From the NCBI GenBank assembly GCA_002429245.1, contig DIZA01000003.1, forward strand, positions 1-32,459: a stretch of DNA of 32,459 nucleotides. The letters run 5' to 3'. The notes under the pieces are model-generated. The model was not told the DNA's origin, did no database searches, and was given only the letters and a program-made list of their open reading frames with translations. This stretch comes from Candidatus Saccharibacteria bacterium UBA6040. Lineage in GTDB: Bacteria > Patescibacteriota > Saccharimonadia > Saccharimonadales > Saccharimonadaceae. Position numbers and translations under genes: made by a program. Shown here piece after piece: positions 23,093-30,179 of the stretch (position 1 is its first letter; the number at the start of each line of letters is the position of its first letter).

Positions 23093-23098
23093 AAAATT

Positions 23099-23647
23099 AT
23101 GAATGCACTGAAATCTATCGGTGGAGTATTACTCGGAATTGTCATTTTTGTTGCTGTAGTCATAGGACTCATACTTGTATTAACGTTCGGATCAGCCTTG
23201 GTCCTCCACATTGCACCGTTTGTATATTGGCTCTCGGGGATCTTAATAGTTATTGATGTGATAGCTCTATTAGCAGCAATAACATCACCAGCAAGACAAG
23301 TATCAGGAATAATCATCTACGTATCATCATATATATTTGGACTAGCAACCTGGATATACGGCCTTGCTGTTACACTCGCGCTATGGGGTATTATCGCAGT
23401 ACTAATTGGTATATTCCTCGGAGGAGTCGGAGTTGTGCCAATAGGAATGTTGGCCGCAATATTTCACGGTAGGTGGGATCTGTTCTTTACACTTCTAATC
23501 ATGGGCATTCTGACGTATGCTGCGCGCATTATCGGTATGCTCTTAGCCGAGAGTGGCGCAAAAGAGAATGAGCCAATCGTGCATAGCAATGTAATAGACG
23601 TGGAATCAACAATAACTGAACAGAGGAAATGGGAAGATATTGAATAA
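23099..23647 (+). CDS. Multi-pass membrane protein, unknown
   Basis: 182 residues with hydrophobic segments at about 5-30, 38-65, 72-98, 100-125 and 128-150, and a polar C-terminus (NEPIVHSNVIDVESTITEQRKWEDIE). No motif recognised. The stop overlaps the next ATG in TAATG. Its base composition is more A/T-rich than the flanking housekeeping genes, seen by eye only. Part of a three-gene membrane cluster with unknown function. Confidence 0.7.
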   Translation: MNALKSIGGVLLGIVIFVAVVIGLILVLTFGSALVLHIAPFVYWLSGILIVIDVIALLAAITSPARQVSGIIIYVSSYIFGLATWIYGLAVTLALWGIIAVLIGIFLGGVGVVPIGMLAAIFHGRWDLFFTLLIMGILTYAARIIGMLLAESGAKENEPIVHSNVIDVESTITEQRKWEDIE

Positions 23648-24492
23648 TGGAACTACCCGTTGTAAAAACGAAGACGCAGTATACGAAGTACGTGAACATC
23701 CTTCAGGCAGAACTACAGACTGCTACTGAAGAAAACAGCGAAACACTCTTACCCGCACAGATAGAACGCCTGCAAACAAGGTTAGATGCACTAGCGGCGA
23801 AATACCAAGATGACGAAGAGCTTGGTGCTAGCAGATATAAGTTATATGAGCTGCAGGCTCTTCTATATTACTTCCAGCATAACGATGAAGCCGCTTTGAC
23901 ATTTATACAATACGCAGTCACTGCAAAGGGAGAATCGTACCCGAAAGCAGAGCGCCTGATTGAAAAACTAGGTCAGCAACCAGAACGCGTAGTAGAATTA
24001 ACTAAGGCAGAAAAACGAAAAAAGCTTATTGGTATTGAAGGTTGGTTAGCATGGTTTGTGGTTGGATTAATCATTACTGCACTTGTTACTACCTATAGAT
24101 TCTTCGCCGATGGCTTTTTATCTAGTTCTGACATAGATACGTACAACCAATACCAAGCCGGACTCGGCGACACGTTCCAACAACTGACCGCAGCAGAGAA
24201 CCTCGCAATTATCGTCTACATTGTGCTCGTTATCATCTCAATTATCTTTATTTTTCGACGGCGAAAGGCGGCAAAGATACTCGTAATCGTAACCCTTGCA
24301 TTTGGTGCACTCTACGGAACTGTCGACTACGCACTAGGGGCCGCGTTTTTTGAGTCAGCCAATCTTACTCAGTACGTCCAATCTGCGCTCGATAAAACAG
24401 CTGCGGACGTCGGTCGAAGCGTTATCGGTGCGTTTATCTGGATCCCCTACTTCCTCGTTTCAAAAAGGGTAAAAGCAACTTTAACAAAATAA
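23647..24492 (+). CDS. Membrane protein with N-terminal coiled-coil or helical-repeat domain
   Basis: 281 residues. Residues 1-125 are soluble and helical (QTATEENSETLLPAQIERLQTRLDALAAKYQ) with a TPR-like segment (YELQALLYYFQHNDEAALTFIQYAV). Four membrane helices follow (about 137-160, 190-208, 213-232, 258-275). Starts one base into the stop of its neighbour. Not recognised as a known family. Confidence 0.7.
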   Translation: MELPVVKTKTQYTKYVNILQAELQTATEENSETLLPAQIERLQTRLDALAAKYQDDEELGASRYKLYELQALLYYFQHNDEAALTFIQYAVTAKGESYPKAERLIEKLGQQPERVVELTKAEKRKKLIGIEGWLAWFVVGLIITALVTTYRFFADGFLSSSDIDTYNQYQAGLGDTFQQLTAAENLAIIVYIVLVIISIIFIFRRRKAAKILVIVTLAFGALYGTVDYALGAAFFESANLTQYVQSALDKTAADVGRSVIGAFIWIPYFLVSKRVKATLTK

Positions 24493-24504
24493 CAGTGAAT
24501 TCAC

Positions 24505-24759
24505 TTGTCTAAAAAGATAAAGATTAAAGATCTCGTTGGGAGTATATGGGCCTACCTTTGGTTAGCCATTATCGTCGGTACTATAGGGTGGTCGGCCCTA
24601 CACCCGACTGCGCCAACAACGAACTCCACATACTCATCACAAAGCACCGCAGCTAAGTCCAACACTGCAACGGCAGGGTGCAGAGATGAAACCGACAGCT
24701 ACAGTACTCATCGCCAAGGCACCTGTTCGCATCATGGAGGCGTAGCAACCTGGTACTAG
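24505..24759 (+). CDS. Small membrane-anchored protein with DUF3761-like domain
   Basis: 84 residues from a TTG start; the alternative would be a shorter form. One N-terminal membrane helix (about 13-33), a Ser/Thr linker, then CRDETDSYSTHRQGTCSHHGGVATWY, which matches the pattern of DUF3761 (YS-HR-GTCSHHGGVA-W), a short His/Cys-rich exported domain of unknown function. No Shine-Dalgarno site is evident 12 nt after the previous gene. A terminator follows. Confidence 0.68.
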   Translation: MSKKIKIKDLVGSIWAYLWLAIIVGTIGWSALHPTAPTTNSTYSSQSTAAKSNTATAGCRDETDSYSTHRQGTCSHHGGVATWY

Positions 24760-24775
24760 CCCATCCAAAGGTCAT

Positions 24776-24809
24776 TAAACCGTCCCTATAACAGGGGCGG
24801 TTTTTGTTT
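24776..24809 (+). terminator. Terminator of the membrane-protein cluster
   Basis: AAACCGTCCC, loop TATAACA, GGGGCGGTTT (one U-G pair), followed by TTG and a T-run. Confidence 0.8.
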
Positions 24810-24903
24810 TCCCCACAGTCTGTAGCACTTTTCCACCACCCTATTCTCTCCTCCGGCCAAAACGATATATCACAGGCGGTATTTCACGTGGATGTCTGTA
24901 TCA

Positions 24904-24932
24904 TTGACATTGCGTAAGCTTTATGATACAAT
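24904..24932 (+). promoter_or_regulatory. Near-consensus promoter of a leaderless small gene
   Basis: TTGACA (24904-24909), a 17-nt spacer and TACAAT (24927-24932) preceded by TTTATGA, an extended -10. It is one of the two strongest promoters of the window. Six bases later comes ATG 24939, the predicted +1. Confidence 0.75.
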
Positions 24933-24938
24933 GAGTGC

Positions 24939-25064
24939 ATGGTTAAGAAACAACAGATTGAAACCAGCCACAACCCGTCAGCTCTAGAACGCTTTTCACT
25001 CGGTTTCGAGTACGATAAGACCCTTCAAGAGATCAAACGCGAAGTTCGTATTCGTACGATCTAA
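24939..25064 (+). CDS. 41-residue leaderless small protein, unknown
   Basis: 41 codons plus TAA, beginning MVKKQQIETSHNPSALERFS and ending LQEIKREVRIRTI. A charged, probably helical C-terminal half follows a polar N-terminus; there is no membrane segment. A consensus promoter puts its ATG at +1 and a strong terminator follows within 30 nt, so it is a complete monocistronic unit despite its size. No family recognised. A ribosome-associated or regulatory role is only a guess. Another ATG at 24931 gives a different, shorter frame and lies inside the -10. Confidence 0.65.
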   Translation: MVKKQQIETSHNPSALERFSLGFEYDKTLQEIKREVRIRTI

Positions 25065-25090
25065 GCATTACACTCGTTTTTTTTCAATCC

Positions 25091-25125
25091 AAAAGACCTT
25101 CGGTAAAACGAAGGTCTTTTATTTT
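25091..25125. terminator. Bidirectional terminator
   Basis: AAAAGACCTTCG (25091-25102), loop GTAAAA, CGAAGGTCTTTT (25109-25120), with T-rich flanks on both strands. It closes the small gene and the converging glycosyltransferase operon. Confidence 0.85.
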
Positions 25126-25181
25126 GTTTTAAGATTTGAGGTCTAGGATAAGGATGGATCACCCGTTAGTTCTACGGATGA

Positions 25182-26843
25182 CTAGGCTACTTCCTTGGCT
25201 TTCTTCTGTTGCACTGCCTTAGAGGTTGCATAGGTGGCTTTCGTAGTCACGTCAAACTTCGTCAGGTATCGCCCGAACAAAAGACGAGTCTGTGAATACA
25301 GTGCAGCCGCAGCGCTATAACAGATAGCAGTGACTGGCATCAGAAACCACTGCAACACCATACCGATGCTACGCGTACGCTTGTAGCGCTCTGGACGAGG
25401 TGGCAACATCTTCAAAGACAAGAACACGGTGATAAAGAGGCCAACCAGCGCAATCCTCTGAATCACACTAATAACGTCCGGTAGTTGATGCGCAACAACG
25501 TCATGATAGGCCTGTTGGTTAATGAATAACGGTACCCAACCACCCAGTGTCACCAATATAGTGACTACCGCAAGGGTAAGGTGTCCATCAATAAGCCTAA
25601 TAAGCCGTGAGAGCCCCGCTAAGAACGGTACGTTCCTGTCACGAGTAAATACGCGAGTTGCGACATATGGGACGTCAGAGGCACCGTAGGCCCAGCGACG
25701 GAGCTGGATAAACTGCGCCTTTAGAGTCTTTCGGTATGTCACGTCAAGAACGGCGTCCTGATAGATCGGCACAAACAGAGGTATCACGTCATAATTGCCG
25801 TTAAAGTAGAAATAACTGCGCCAGTATTGGTGACCGTCTTCCACGATAGTGCGTGTACTCCAAAAGTCCATCTCTACCAGTGCTTCCATCGGTTGCGAGT
25901 GTGAGGCAAAGTTGCGGAGGGCATGCGGACGCATTGAACTAATAATGTTCCAAAATGAATTACCCGTTGCGACGACACGCATAGGTGCGGGTACGTCCCA
26001 GATGTTGTTCAAGAACAGTGAAATTGGCTGGAATGCGAGGTGCTTGCGGTCTTCATGGACAACAAATTCGTACGTCGCATAGTCGAAATACACGCTATGC
26101 GGACGATTATCGGAGTCGAGAGTCGTCACGAGGACGTTTTTGTACTCAATCCCCTTCTCGTCGAGCCATTTTTGCATATGCTTACCGGCAAAAGTGATGT
26201 TTCCACCCTTACCAACGACTTCATTCGGAAGATCTCGCGGGTGCTTCACGAGGACAAAATCGACAAACTTCGAAGCAAACTGCTTTTGCAGGCGTAACGC
26301 GGTCTTTTCAATCTCTGCACCACCTCGCTCTTCATACGCCAAGGCAACGATAAGGTGTGATTTGTCATATGTCGTCGCAAGAACGGACTGAATAGTTGGC
26401 TCAATCACTTCATATCCTTCGTTATAGGCTGCGACGATAACAAGATTATACAGCTCGGATGGCTTTGGAAAAGCTGCTGGATCAGCGGCGGCAAGACGAA
26501 GATTCTCAATGTGCGCCTTCATCCCAAATGCTTTTGAGCGACTTGCGGATCGTAGTGTGTATGACTCAACGGGGTTCTCGAAATCCTCAAGGCGTTCTTG
26601 CCAGTTTAGTTTTTGGGCACGCTCAAGGGCATTACGACCACCAATCGTGTGATAGGCAATCCCGACTGCTTTCACCAGCAAGGTCACAATGATTAACATT
26701 AAATACACCGCTGCAAGCAGTGGTGAAACAAGTGACAGAACAATAAGTAAGACTAACGCACCGTAGCTTAATAGTGCTGGTACCATTTCAAAGAATCGGT
26801 ACGCTTTGGTACGCTTGCCCAGAGGAATTTCAAGATCGATCAT
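25182..26843 (-). CDS. Membrane glycosyltransferase, GT2 family (cellulose-synthase-like)
   Basis: 553 residues. Two N-terminal membrane helices (about 20-60), then the GT-A domain: IVAAYNEGYEVIEPTIQSVL, a TTLDSDNRPH segment (DxD-type metal site), and QLRRWAYGASD, the QxxRW signature of processive GT2 enzymes. C-terminal membrane helices (about 410-530) follow, with a basic tail. Such enzymes polymerise or transfer sugars across the membrane from nucleotide-sugar donors; product unknown, a surface glycan is likely. Lies 3 nt downstream of the small membrane protein, in one transcript that begins at tRNA-Thr. Confidence 0.85.
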   Translation of the reverse strand: MIDLEIPLGKRTKAYRFFEMVPALLSYGALVLLIVLSLVSPLLAAVYLMLIIVTLLVKAVGIAYHTIGGRNALERAQKLNWQERLEDFENPVESYTLRSASRSKAFGMKAHIENLRLAAADPAAFPKPSELYNLVIVAAYNEGYEVIEPTIQSVLATTYDKSHLIVALAYEERGGAEIEKTALRLQKQFASKFVDFVLVKHPRDLPNEVVGKGGNITFAGKHMQKWLDEKGIEYKNVLVTTLDSDNRPHSVYFDYATYEFVVHEDRKHLAFQPISLFLNNIWDVPAPMRVVATGNSFWNIISSMRPHALRNFASHSQPMEALVEMDFWSTRTIVEDGHQYWRSYFYFNGNYDVIPLFVPIYQDAVLDVTYRKTLKAQFIQLRRWAYGASDVPYVATRVFTRDRNVPFLAGLSRLIRLIDGHLTLAVVTILVTLGGWVPLFINQQAYHDVVAHQLPDVISVIQRIALVGLFITVFLSLKMLPPRPERYKRTRSIGMVLQWFLMPVTAICYSAAAALYSQTRLLFGRYLTKFDVTTKATYATSKAVQQKKAKEVA

Positions 26844-26846
26844 CTG

Positions 26847-27239
26847 TTAGACCGATGACAATACATTATAATTAAGATAAATAAGCCAGAATGTAGCCAC
26901 CCAGGCAAAGATAATGATCCCGATGCCCATCCAAGCAAACATAATTGCCAGCGGATGTCCCTTGGTTATGTATAGTTTAATAGCAATCGTCACATGCAAA
27001 AAAGCTGCCAAAACCACGAATCCACCGAAACTAAACAGGTAGTACCACTGGTCGCGATAGAAGTGTCTCACTCCATATGCGCTATAGTGCGTCACTAGTT
27101 GTAGTTCGCTGGAGTGAACACTCAAGAGGACGTACGTCACAAAAGCTAGCGCCAGGAAGATGGTAATAACACTCAGAACCGTTAAATAACGGTTCGTGAT
27201 AAGTTCTTTGAATGATTGTTTAATGGTGTTGCTTAGCAT
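26847..27239 (-). CDS. Small membrane protein next to the glycosyltransferase
   Basis: 130 residues with membrane helices at about 18-42, 65-88 and 98-122. The ATG lies only 7 nt after the CCA end of tRNA-Thr on the same strand and has no Shine-Dalgarno site, so tRNA 3' processing would leave a nearly leaderless mRNA. The stop is 3 nt before the glycosyltransferase start. It may be an accessory subunit of that enzyme (inference from spacing only). Confidence 0.72.
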   Translation of the reverse strand: MLSNTIKQSFKELITNRYLTVLSVITIFLALAFVTYVLLSVHSSELQLVTHYSAYGVRHFYRDQWYYLFSFGGFVVLAAFLHVTIAIKLYITKGHPLAIMFAWMGIGIIIFAWVATFWLIYLNYNVLSSV

Positions 27240-27246
27240 ATTACTG

Positions 27247-27322
27247 TGGAGCCGTTGTCCGGGATCGAACCGGAGACCTACGCTTTACGAAAGCGCCGCT
27301 CTACCAACTGAGCTACAACGGC
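27247..27322 (-). tRNA. tRNA-Thr (CGT)
   Basis: A 76-nt cloverleaf on the minus strand: acceptor GCCGTTG/CAACGGC, D-arm GCTC/GAGC, anticodon stem GCGCT/AGCGT with loop TTCGTAA (anticodon CGT, threonine), T-arm TCCGG-TTCGATC-CCGGA, and 3' end TCCA with an encoded CCA. The U discriminator matches the TGGA of the thrS T-box-like leader. Confidence 0.95.
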
Positions 27323-27344
27323 ACGTACGATATTTGCTCCTGCC

Positions 27345-27353
27345 ATTATAGCA
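27345..27353 (-). promoter_or_regulatory. Promoter of tRNA-Thr and the genes behind it
   Basis: The minus strand reads TGATGC-TATAAT, about 22 nt before the tRNA 5' end. Confidence 0.65.
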
Positions 27354-27388
27354 TCAGCAACGGTGAAATAAAATGAAGTCGACAGAGG

Positions 27389-27417
27389 TTGCTATAAGGG
27401 GCAAAAACTGCTAAAAT
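27389..27417 (+). promoter_or_regulatory. Promoter of tRNA-Asp
   Basis: TTGCTA (27389-27394), a 17-nt spacer and TAAAAT (27412-27417) preceded by TGC. Confidence 0.6.
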
Positions 27418-27449
27418 CCTTAGAGTCTTGGCCAGACAACCACATATGT

Positions 27450-27527
27450 GGGCTCGTAGTGAAGCTGGCCTATCACGTCTCCCTGTCACGGAGAAGATCG
27501 CCGGTTCGAATCCGGTCGGGCCCGCCA
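27450..27527 (+). tRNA. tRNA-Asp (GTC)
   Basis: Acceptor GGGCTCG/CGGGCCC, D-arm GTGA/TCAC, anticodon stem TCTCC/GGAGA with loop CTGTCAC (anticodon GTC), T-arm GCCGG-TTCGAAT-CCGGT, discriminator G and encoded CCA. The D-loop is slightly long, giving 78 nt. Confidence 0.95.
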
Positions 27528-27538
27528 AGAAATTATCA

Positions 27539-27568
27539 ATACCACCCTAGCGGTGGTATTATTTTTAT
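27539..27568 (+). terminator. Terminator of tRNA-Asp, overlapping the next promoter
   Basis: ATACCACC (27539-27546) pairs with GGTGGTAT (27552-27559), loop CTAGC, followed by TATTTTTAT. Its 3' arm also provides TGG-TATTAT (27554-27562), which sits 6 nt before the next gene's ATG. Confidence 0.65.
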
Positions 27569-28162
27569 ATGAGCGAACTTACCCCAAACACACACAACAC
27601 ACCCGAACACCAATCTACATCCGTCGAAACCTGGACACCCTTAGAAACGGGCCTGGCGATTCCGATAAATGGCGTTCACCTTGGACGCATCGAACAACCA
27701 GAAGGTGGCGCTACCTATAAAGACGAGTCACGCACCCTCGCTTCTGAAGCTGGATTTATCTTTAAAGTGACACAATCTTCAGCTGGCTTTACCGGTATCT
27801 ATGTAAACCCAACTGAAGGCTATGCGGTCAGCGCACTCGCTGTTGACCCAGAAACGAAAAAACCTAAATGGGTTGAACCGTCTGCCGATAACTCACAGAT
27901 TCTCGTTAGTGGCGATTGGGGCCAGTTAGTAAACAACCCGGATATCCTGAATGTCAAATGGGACGCTGACACAAAGTTCGGCGAAGCAGGTGTCCACGCT
28001 GGCATCGTGAAAGTTACTGACGCGGAAGGTCGGACTCGCTACTTTGGCCTCGCCGCCGACTTCGCAGGCAAGGAAGACGACTGGGACGTGACGGGGAAAA
28101 TAGTAGAACTTGTACCAAAAAATGAACTCGACGCACCTGCGCCCAAACCACTCGAACCCTAG
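27569..28162 (+). CDS. Hypothetical protein, 197 residues
   Basis: A soluble, acidic protein with no signal peptide or membrane helix. Beta-rich in appearance: repeated strand-like segments (ETGLAIPINGVHLGRIEQPEGG, AGFIFKVTQSSAGFTGIYVNPTEGYAVSALAVD, GIVKVTDAEGRTRYFGLAADFAG) and a disordered Pro-rich tail. No family recognised. The ATG is 6 nt after an extended -10 embedded in the tRNA-Asp terminator; no Shine-Dalgarno site. Its stop is one base from the stop of the converging GH13 gene, leaving no room for a terminator between them. Confidence 0.7.
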   Translation: MSELTPNTHNTPEHQSTSVETWTPLETGLAIPINGVHLGRIEQPEGGATYKDESRTLASEAGFIFKVTQSSAGFTGIYVNPTEGYAVSALAVDPETKKPKWVEPSADNSQILVSGDWGQLVNNPDILNVKWDADTKFGEAGVHAGIVKVTDAEGRTRYFGLAADFAGKEDDWDVTGKIVELVPKNELDAPAPKPLEP

Positions 28163-28163
28163 T

Positions 28164-29585
28164 CTATCTTTGTTGTTCAATCACCACGTGTTGCCACGCA
28201 CCAAGCTTCAAGCGCGTACCACTAATATACTCATTGAGGGCAACGTCCCCCTTGACGACATCGGTCACCTTGGAAACTCGACTCACATCAATATCGGATC
28301 GAACAACGGCTTTTTCGTGGCTATAGTTAACAAAGACCGTAAACTGGCTTTCTTCGTTACTCCACGTCCAGGCAATCACGTGACGAGACTCACGGTGCAA
28401 TAACCGAGACTTCACTGGCGTCAGTTGCCACTGCTTGTGTTCAAGGTCTTTTGACTGAACAAAACTTTGTAACTTGTCGTAGAAAGTAATGAGTGCGTTG
28501 TTTGGCACTTCGTCTACTCGTCTGCCAAGATGTACCGGTACGCGGATCTTTCGACCTTCTTGCTCGCCGTCATAATACAGGTGTGAACCAGGTAGCGTCA
28601 TTGTTACAACAGCAGCAGCTTTGTGTTTTTCAAGTGGGAATTCATGTGCGGCTCGTTCTTCGTCGTGGTTCTCAATAAAGCGCAATAGATGATTTTGGTA
28701 CTCAATGGGGTGTTCAAGGTGTTCTCTTATTTTATGCAGTGAGCCGTGCAATAGATGGTCATACAAATCTTTGTCGTAACAAAGATCAAAGCCCTGATCT
28801 AATAAATCTTTTTGTTTATCCCAGTACACTTCGGCCAGAAAAAGAAAGTCCGGTCGTACTTCACGAACAGCGGTAATAATGTGTGGCCAGTACTCGGTTT
28901 CGGGAATACCCCCCACTCTGTCTTTCCAGGTGTCCTTAAAAATAGTGTTCATCATCAACATCGCCATATCACAACGAACGCCATCAGCAATACCAGCAAT
29001 ATACCGCAGTGTCCCTATGGCTTCTTGCCTAAAGCCAGGTGAAAATGCGTTCAACTGCAACACGTCAGACCATGGTTCAAAGTTTGGATCTTTTGCTTTT
29101 GCCAAGATACCACTAGGTGTTTGAACAAATGCTTCGGGGTGTTTATGTAATTCGTGTTCAGAGCCTAGTAAGAAATAGTCAGGATGTTGTTCAACCCAGA
29201 CGTGATCAATCGCCACGTGGTTCGGTACGTAATCGAGAATAATCTTTATTCCTCGGTCTTTTAGTACTTCGCGAGCAACGGCCAGTCCGTCATTCCCGCC
29301 TAACGATTCATCAACAACATATTCCTGGATACTATAGGCAGACCCCAGCAAGTCCTCGTCTTTCATATCAGGCAAAGCTTCTTTTAGCCACTTCTCGTCC
29401 TTCGCCATTTCGCGCGCGATCGGACTTCGTTTCCACACTCCCATGAACCAAACGGTATCAATACCTGGATGAGCAATCGCATCCCATTCGTGCCCAGGAA
29501 CATCGGCAAGCGTGACGACGTGGCCAGCCCGCAGGCCAACTTCACGTAAGAAAATCGGAGTGTTAATCTCGTAAATGGTGTTCAT
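28164..29585 (-). CDS. Alpha-amylase family (GH13) protein
   Basis: About 473 residues from ATG 29585; a start nine codons upstream (29612) is possible. GH13 barrel motifs are present: region I ILDYVPNHVA, region II GVRCDMAML (nucleophile Asp), region III FLAEVYW (acid/base Glu), region IV FIENHDEERA (Asp). All three catalytic acids are kept. A C-terminal beta domain follows. No signal peptide, so it acts on intracellular alpha-glucan or a glycosyl phosphate; the exact substrate is unclear. Its start overlaps the end of sodA by about 22 nt, indicating coupled translation. Confidence 0.88.
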   Translation of the reverse strand: MNTIYEINTPIFLREVGLRAGHVVTLADVPGHEWDAIAHPGIDTVWFMGVWKRSPIAREMAKDEKWLKEALPDMKDEDLLGSAYSIQEYVVDESLGGNDGLAVAREVLKDRGIKIILDYVPNHVAIDHVWVEQHPDYFLLGSEHELHKHPEAFVQTPSGILAKAKDPNFEPWSDVLQLNAFSPGFRQEAIGTLRYIAGIADGVRCDMAMLMMNTIFKDTWKDRVGGIPETEYWPHIITAVREVRPDFLFLAEVYWDKQKDLLDQGFDLCYDKDLYDHLLHGSLHKIREHLEHPIEYQNHLLRFIENHDEERAAHEFPLEKHKAAAVVTMTLPGSHLYYDGEQEGRKIRVPVHLGRRVDEVPNNALITFYDKLQSFVQSKDLEHKQWQLTPVKSRLLHRESRHVIAWTWSNEESQFTVFVNYSHEKAVVRSDIDVSRVSKVTDVVKGDVALNEYISGTRLKLGAWQHVVIEQQR

Positions 29586-30168
29586 AGCGCTCTGCAGCAA
29601 AATTCCAGTCAACGACGTTCCAAAAAGCCTTTACGTAGTCATCACGTTTGTTTTTGTAATCCAAGTAATAAGCGTGCTCCCAGACATCAAGACCAATCAG
29701 CGGCTCGGGTTGTCCGTTCATCAGCGGTACGTCTTGGTTTGCTGTCGTCACGATCGAAAGATCAGGCTGCAACCACGCCCAGCCGCTTCCGAAGACACCC
29801 AAAGCTTTAGTGGTAAATTCATCGATGAATGCTTGGTAGCTTCCGTACTTCGCAACGATACCATCTAATAAAACTCCCGTTGGTTCACCGCCGCCGTTCG
29901 GTGACATCACCTTCCAGAACAAACTGTGGTTATAATGACCACCTCCGTGATTACGAACTGCACCGCGAATGTCTTCGGGCACAGCATCCAGATTGCTAAT
30001 AAGTTCAACAATTGTCTTGTCACCTAGTTCAGGGTGAGTCGCAAGTGCAGCGTTCAGCTTATCAACATAGGTTTGGTGGTGCTTGTCGTGGTGCAACTGC
30101 ATAATAGCTGCACTGATATTTTCGCCAAGTGCGTCATATGCATATCCTAATTCGGGCAATGTAAACAT
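29563..30168 (-). CDS. sodA: Superoxide dismutase, Mn type by sequence
   Basis: Detoxifies superoxide. 201 residues; metal ligands are H26 (LHHDKHH), H81 (YNHSLFW), D161 and H165 (LDVWEHAYYLDY). The Gln in TTANQDVPLM and the GGG before HYNH are the Mn-type pattern rather than the Fe-type, though cambialistic use cannot be excluded. AGGAGG lies 7 nt before the ATG, the best Shine-Dalgarno site seen here. It lies in the operon between the PpiC-type protein and the GH13 gene. Confidence 0.95.
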   Translation of the reverse strand: MFTLPELGYAYDALGENISAAIMQLHHDKHHQTYVDKLNAALATHPELGDKTIVELISNLDAVPEDIRGAVRNHGGGHYNHSLFWKVMSPNGGGEPTGVLLDGIVAKYGSYQAFIDEFTTKALGVFGSGWAWLQPDLSIVTTANQDVPLMNGQPEPLIGLDVWEHAYYLDYKNKRDDYVKAFWNVVDWNFAAERYEHHLRD

Positions 30169-30179
30169 GATGTATCCTC

